DNA of 64,000 nt from DAOUKH01 sp964291475 (GTDB lineage Bacteria; Chloroflexota; Dehalococcoidia; SHYB01), in NCBI GenBank assembly GCA_964291475.2, contig OZ220086.1:1-64000 (forward strand). Direction: 5' to 3'. This document shows positions 60,357 through 64,000 of the stretch, piece by piece (the first letter of the stretch is position 1; every line of letters begins with the position of its first letter). Below the pieces are notes generated by a model. That model was not told the DNA's origin, did no database searches, and saw nothing but the letters and a program-made list of their open reading frames with translations. The translations under genes and the position numbers were made by a program.

Positions 60357-61022
60357 ATGGGCAAACTGCTCGATAAGCTGAACCAAGTGGCCGCCTCCGG
60401 CGGGCCGCGCCTCGGCTTTGCCGCCGGCGGAGACGAAGGACGCGGGGCACTGGCCCTCGTGGCCGCACTCGCCGACGCGTCGCAGGCCGCCGATGCGGTG
60501 GACCGCGGCGCCGATGCCCTGATCGTCGGCGGCGGCAAGGCCGCGGACGTGGGTGGCAGCGTACCGGTGGGAACATCGGATGAGGCGGGCGGCGACTTCG
60601 TCCTGCTCACCCTGGCCGGCGCATTGGGAGCCGCCCTTCAAGAGGACGCCGACGCGGTGCTCGCGCTCGGGGCGGATACATCCGACGAGGTCTTGCGCGC
60701 GCTCGACGCCCTGCCCGTCGATGCCGTTGCCGTAGACATTCCAGGGTCGCCCTCCTCACTACAAGACCTGCTGCCGCTGTACCGCGCCGCGCGGGCCACG
60801 GCGAAGCCGCTCCTCGTCAGGACGCCCACCGCGCCCGGCCGCGACGCGTTGACGGCAATCCGCGACGCGGGCGCTGCCGGGCTCATCGTGGAGGTAGCAA
60901 AGGACGGCGTGGACGGACTCGCCGCCCTACGAAGTGAGATCGCCGCGCTCCCGCCCAAGCGCCGCCGCGGCGACGGGGCGAAGCCGTCGCCGTCCATCGG
61001 ACTCTCCGGCGGCGAGCGCTAG
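60357..61022 (+). CDS. Hypothetical alpha/beta protein
   Basis: 221 residues, Ala/Asp/Gly-rich. Alternating strands and helices suggest a TIM-barrel or Rossmann-like fold: GPRLGFAAGGDEGRGALALV, ADAVDRGADALIVGGG, ADAVLALGADTSDEVLRALD, LPVDAVAVDIPG and GAAGLIVEVAKDGVDGLAAL. No catalytic or cofactor motif is seen. The start MGKLLDKLNQVAASGG is common to a small conserved family in this lineage. It is probably co-transcribed with the small membrane protein that starts 14 bases after its stop. Confidence 0.6.
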   Translation: MGKLLDKLNQVAASGGPRLGFAAGGDEGRGALALVAALADASQAADAVDRGADALIVGGGKAADVGGSVPVGTSDEAGGDFVLLTLAGALGAALQEDADAVLALGADTSDEVLRALDALPVDAVAVDIPGSPSSLQDLLPLYRAARATAKPLLVRTPTAPGRDALTAIRDAGAAGLIVEVAKDGVDGLAALRSEIAALPPKRRRGDGAKPSPSIGLSGGER

Positions 61023-61036
61023 CCGCCGCGCCCACC

Positions 61037-61429
61037 GTGGAGAGACCCCGCTCCAAGGGGCAGGCCCTGCTCGCCACGATGGCGTGGACGGCCTCGCTAT
61101 GGGCGGTCGTCAGCCCGGTCTTTGTCCTGCTCCCACTGTTCGACGCCGTCACGGCGGACGGTATGGCGCAGAGCGTGAGCGCGTCCGAGGCGGGCAAGCT
61201 GGGGGAGGCGCTTGCCGTGCTGCTGGCGTCGGCGGCGCTTGGCGCGGCGGCGTTTCTGTCCACGCGCCTCTTTCTGGCGGGGCGCCACGGGGCGCAGTTC
61301 GGCATCATGGCCTGCGCCGCCGCATTCTTCGTGCTGACCGTCCTGACGGCGGGGAGCGTCGGGCCGCTGCTGATCGGCCCCGCCGTGCTGCTGATGTTCC
61401 CCGCCTTGTGGCTGACGCCGCGGCGCTAG
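61037..61429 (+). CDS. Small membrane protein, hypothetical
   Basis: 130 residues from a GTG start. Four hydrophobic segments: LWAVVSPVFVLLPLF, LAVLLASAALGAAAFLSTRL, GIMACAAAFFVLTVLTAG and LLIGPAVLLMFPALWL. No family recognised. It follows the preceding hypothetical gene closely and converges with the riboflavin operon. Confidence 0.55.
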   Translation: MERPRSKGQALLATMAWTASLWAVVSPVFVLLPLFDAVTADGMAQSVSASEAGKLGEALAVLLASAALGAAAFLSTRLFLAGRHGAQFGIMACAAAFFVLTVLTAGSVGPLLIGPAVLLMFPALWLTPRR

Positions 61430-61434
61430 CGGCG

Positions 61435-61887
61435 TTACAGTTCCTTCAGTAGCCCCGCCATCTCGATTGCGGTGACGGCGGCGTCGTAGCCCTTGTTGGC
61501 AGGCCCGTCGCCCGACCGCTCCATCGCTTGGGCCACGGTGTCGGTGGTGAGCACGCCGAAGATGATGGGGACGTCGGTGAGCAGCCCGGCCTGCACGATC
61601 CCGTGCGCCGCGCCGGACGCCACGTAGTCGAAGTGCGGCGTGTCGCCCCGAATCACCGCGCCGAGGCAGATGACCGCGGCGTAGCGCCCCGTCTGGGCCA
61701 GACGCTTGGCGGTCAGCGGCAGCTCGAAGGCGCCGGGCACCCAGACCGCGTCGACGCGGTCCTCCCCGATGCCGTTGGCCGCCAGCCCCTCCCGCGCGCC
61801 GCGCATGAGGCTGCCCGTGATGAACTCGTTGAACTTCGCGGCGGCGATGGCGAAGCGCGGCCCGTCCGCGTCCCGTTCGGGGCTCAC
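61435..61887 (-). CDS. ribH: 6,7-dimethyl-8-ribityllumazine synthase
   Basis: 150 residues from a GTG. Typical features are FAIAAAKFNEFITGSLMRGA, VDAVWVPGAFELPLTAKRLA, AVICLGAVIRGDTPHFDYVA (with the catalytic His) and IIFGVLTTDTVAQAMERSG. It condenses the butanone phosphate from RibB with the pyrimidine from RibD to form lumazine. It is the last gene of the ribD-ribE-ribBA-ribH operon, four bases after the ribBA stop. Confidence 0.96.
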   Translation of the reverse strand: MSPERDADGPRFAIAAAKFNEFITGSLMRGAREGLAANGIGEDRVDAVWVPGAFELPLTAKRLAQTGRYAAVICLGAVIRGDTPHFDYVASGAAHGIVQAGLLTDVPIIFGVLTTDTVAQAMERSGDGPANKGYDAAVTAIEMAGLLKEL

Positions 61888-61891
61888 AAGG

Positions 61892-63133
61892 CTAGTCCTC
61901 GTCGACGAGCCACTCGGCCAGCGGGGCCACGCCCGGCATGATGTGGCCCATCTTGTCGCGCTTCGTCTCGAGGTAGCGGATGTTGTCGGGGTTCGGCGGC
62001 GCGACGACGGGTACCCGGTCGGCGACTCTCAGACCGTAGCCTTCCAGGCCGACGATCTTGCGCGGGTTGTTCGTCATCAGGCGCATCTCTTTGACGCCGA
62101 GGTCCACCAGGATCTGCGCCCCGATGCCGTAGTCGCGGAGGTCGGGGGCGAAGCCGAGGGCGAGGTTCGCTTCGACGGTGTCGAGGCCGCCGTCCTGAAG
62201 CTCGTACGCCCTGAGCTTGTTGTGCAGCCCAATCCCTCGCCCCTCCTGGCGGATGTAGACCAAGACGCCTCGCTGGGCCTGCGCGATGGCCCGGAGCGCC
62301 ATCTGCACCTGGTCGCCGCAGTCGCACCGGAAGCTGCCGAAGACGTCGCCGGTGAGGCACTCGCTGTGGACGCGCACCAACACGGGCTCGCCGTCGCTGA
62401 TGTCGCCTTGGACCAGGGCCACGTGCTGGTCGTGGTCGACCGCGCTCTGGTAGGCGTAAGCGGTGAAGCGGCCGAACTTGGTGGGCATGGCGGTCTCGGC
62501 CACGCGCTCGACCAGCTTCTCGTGGATGCGCCGGTAGGCGATGATCTGCTCGACGCTGACGATCTTCAGGTCGTGCTCGATGGCGAACTCTTCGAGCTCC
62601 GGCAGGCGGGCCATCGTGCCGTCCTGGCTCATGATCTCGCAGATGACCCCGGCGGGCTGCATGCCGGCGAGCCGGCAGAGGTCGACGATGCCCTCGGTCT
62701 GCCCCGCGCGCACCAGGACGCCGCCCTCGCGGGCGCGCAGCGGGAAGATGTGCCCCGGCTTCGACAGATCGATGGGCCGGGTGGCGGGGTCGACCAGCGC
62801 CTGAATCGTCGTGGCGCGGTCGTGGGCGCTGATGCCCGTGGTGGTGCCGTGCTTGGCCTCGACCGACACGGTGAACGCGGTGCCCAGGGCGGCGGTGTTG
62901 TCCGCGTCGGGCACCATCATGGGGATCTGCAGATGGTCGAGGCGGGCGCCTTCGAGCGGGGCGCAGATCAGCCCCTTGCCGTACTTCGCCATGAAATTGA
63001 TCGCCTCGGGCGTCGCCGCCTCGGCGGCCATGGCGAGGTCGCCTTCATTCTCCCGGTCCTCATCGTCGACCAGGATGATCATGCGCCCTTGGCGCAGGTC
63101 TTCTAGGGCCTCTTCAATGCTTGCTAGCGGCAT
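61892..63133 (-). CDS. ribBA: Bifunctional 3,4-dihydroxy-2-butanone-4-phosphate synthase/GTP cyclohydrolase II
   Basis: 413 residues. The N-terminal RibB domain (1-205) has MIILVDDEDRENEGDLAMAA, DHLQIPMMVPDADNTAALGT and GHIFPLRAREGGVLVRAGQT. The C-terminal RibA domain (206-413) has VLVRVHSECLTGDVFGSFRC, the zinc site CDCGDQVQ and YIRQEGRGIGLHNKLRAYEL. It provides both precursors of riboflavin from ribulose 5-phosphate and GTP. A TATAAT box near 63162-63174 suggests an additional internal promoter. Confidence 0.97.
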   Translation of the reverse strand: MPLASIEEALEDLRQGRMIILVDDEDRENEGDLAMAAEAATPEAINFMAKYGKGLICAPLEGARLDHLQIPMMVPDADNTAALGTAFTVSVEAKHGTTTGISAHDRATTIQALVDPATRPIDLSKPGHIFPLRAREGGVLVRAGQTEGIVDLCRLAGMQPAGVICEIMSQDGTMARLPELEEFAIEHDLKIVSVEQIIAYRRIHEKLVERVAETAMPTKFGRFTAYAYQSAVDHDQHVALVQGDISDGEPVLVRVHSECLTGDVFGSFRCDCGDQVQMALRAIAQAQRGVLVYIRQEGRGIGLHNKLRAYELQDGGLDTVEANLALGFAPDLRDYGIGAQILVDLGVKEMRLMTNNPRKIVGLEGYGLRVADRVPVVAPPNPDNIRYLETKRDKMGHIMPGVAPLAEWLVDED

Positions 63134-63214
63134 TTCGGCCTCGACGCCGCCCTAGCGGCGCCCCCCATTATAGCCCCGTGCGTCCCAACAGAAGTCGAGC
63201 CCTTGCTCGACCGG

Positions 63215-63799
63215 CTAGCGCAGACGTGCGTCGGCGAGCCGCTCGACGTACTTGGCCAGGATGTCGACCTCGATGTTCACGGGGTCGCCGGCCCTCTTCG
63301 CGCCGAGGTTGGTGTGCTCCGCGGTAAAGGGGATGAGCGTGATGCTGAACCAGTCATCGCCGGCCCCCACCACCGTCAGGCTGACGCCGTCGACGGCGAT
63401 GAACCCCTTTTCGGTGACGTAGCGCGCGAGCTTGCCCGGCAGCCGGAAGCGCACGATCGACGCGTTGCCCTCCGGCTCCATGCTCTCGATGGCGGCGACG
63501 CCGTCGACGTGGCCCTGCACCAGGTGCCCTCCCACGCGCCCGCCGAACGCGAGCGAGCGTTCGAGGTTGACCGCCGCCCCGGCGGTCAGCGCGCCCAGGT
63601 TGGTGCGGCGCAGCGTCTCCGGCGCAAGGTCGACCGCGAAGCCGTCCGCTTCCAGCCGCGTCACCGTCAGGCACGTGCCGTTCACCGCGATGCTGTCGCC
63701 GAGCTTCGTCCCGTCGAGCACCACATCGGCGTTGACGAAGAGCTCCCCCTCGGGCGCTCCCGCCGCGCGTCCAACCTCTTCGACAATCCCCGTGAACAT
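63215..63799 (-). CDS. ribE: Riboflavin synthase, alpha chain
   Basis: 194 residues made of two similar lumazine-binding halves: MFTGIVEEVGRAAGAPEGEL with SIAVNGTCLTVTRLEADGFA, and HLVQGHVDGVAAIESMEPEG with FIAVDGVSLTVVGAGDDWFS. The N-terminal MFTGIVEE is the family hallmark. It dismutates two lumazines to riboflavin. The start is 7 bases after the ribD stop and 81 bases separate it from ribBA. Confidence 0.96.
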   Translation of the reverse strand: MFTGIVEEVGRAAGAPEGELFVNADVVLDGTKLGDSIAVNGTCLTVTRLEADGFAVDLAPETLRRTNLGALTAGAAVNLERSLAFGGRVGGHLVQGHVDGVAAIESMEPEGNASIVRFRLPGKLARYVTEKGFIAVDGVSLTVVGAGDDWFSITLIPFTAEHTNLGAKRAGDPVNIEVDILAKYVERLADARLR

Positions 63800-63806
63800 C
63801 TTCCCT

Positions 63807-64000
63807 TCAGCCCTCTTCGCCCTGATCAGGGTAGCCGGAAATCATAACGTCGCCATCCAGCACCTGCGTCTCCACGTCCCGGAGGCGCAGGGCGTCGGCC
63901 ATGCGCTCGACGCCTTCGCCCGCGGCTGGACTCGGCGCCGCAGCCCCGCCCACGAGCACCGGCGCCACGAAGGCGATGACCTTGTCCACGAGCCTCGCGT
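63807..64000 (-). CDS. ribD: Riboflavin biosynthesis protein RibD, C-terminal part (5' end off window)
   Basis: Only the last 64 or so codons are in the window: RLVDKVIAFVAPVLVGGAAA, then a stretch ending GDVMISGYPDQGEEG and TGA. DKVIAFVAPVLVGG matches the reductase-domain C-terminus of RibD (deaminase/reductase). The position before ribE confirms the assignment. Any FMN riboswitch of the operon would lie beyond the right edge. Confidence 0.85.
   Translation of the reverse strand, partial: ARLVDKVIAFVAPVLVGGAAAPSPAAGEGVERMADALRLRDVETQVLDGDVMISGYPDQGEEG

Overview
This is a 64 kb, high-GC, densely coding bacterial window. The gene set suggests a member of the Chloroflexota, most likely Dehalococcoidia or a SAR202-like lineage, though no rRNA or other decisive phylogenetic marker is present, so this is inference. 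It carries six CaiB/BaiF (type III) CoA-transferases, an LLM-class flavin oxidoreductase, a cyclase-family hydrolase, an amidohydrolase and two thiolase-fold proteins without the usual nucleophilic cysteine. It also has a MoeA fused to a PBP-like domain, many lipoproteins with Pro/Thr stalks, and long-form core genes such as metH, radA, ychF and ribBA. The overall picture is an organism that degrades organic acids and other CoA-activated compounds.

Layout, 0-14.5 kb. Two moeA genes (molybdenum cofactor synthesis, the first running off the left edge) flank a thiolase-fold gene and a lipoprotein HNH nuclease. A methyltransferase, a D-2-hydroxyacid dehydrogenase and a CoA-transferase follow. An intact IS481-family element sits inside a copy of a three-hairpin intergenic repeat that recurs in this part of the window. 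An operon of two DUF1538 membrane proteins, a PII-like protein and a CBS protein comes next, then a cupredoxin lipoprotein and a urate-oxidase-N-terminal-like membrane protein.

14.6-28.3 kb. Rubrerythrin, a heterodisulfide-reductase-like Fe-S protein and DUF3501 form a redox trio. On the other strand lies a CMD/AhpD-like gene with an in-frame TGA exactly at the second cysteine of its CxxC site, followed by a stem-loop that fits bacterial SECIS rules. This is the strongest novelty candidate in the window. An ankyrin lipoprotein, a cyclase and an LLM oxidoreductase precede an accessory block made of a secreted zinc metalloprotease, a large lipoprotein and a serine-recombinase homologue whose catalytic domain looks dead.

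28.3-50.3 kb. A zinc-ribbon coiled-coil protein, an SDR, radA and an amidohydrolase precede three CoA-transferases with a second cupredoxin. Sulfur metabolism follows: metH and a cysteine-dioxygenase-like cupin behind an SsuBC/TauBC-type ABC pair. Two hotdog dehydratases with two CoA-transferases form an operon. A B12 radical SAM protein, an SDR-DUF2867 protein and tRNA-Lys close the section.

50.3-64 kb. A DUF35/thiolase/acyl-CoA-ligase-alpha group is followed by signal peptidase I and a sigma(ECF)/anti-sigma/SIMPL operon whose anti-sigma protein has a collagen-like segment. Then come ychF, a 1-Cys peroxiredoxin, a cysteine synthase and the ribDE-BA-H riboflavin operon, with ribD cut by the right edge.

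At least five genes are broken by a single-base indel, so residual assembly error is likely. The CMD-gene TGA is a different kind of change (no indel is needed) and should be judged separately.
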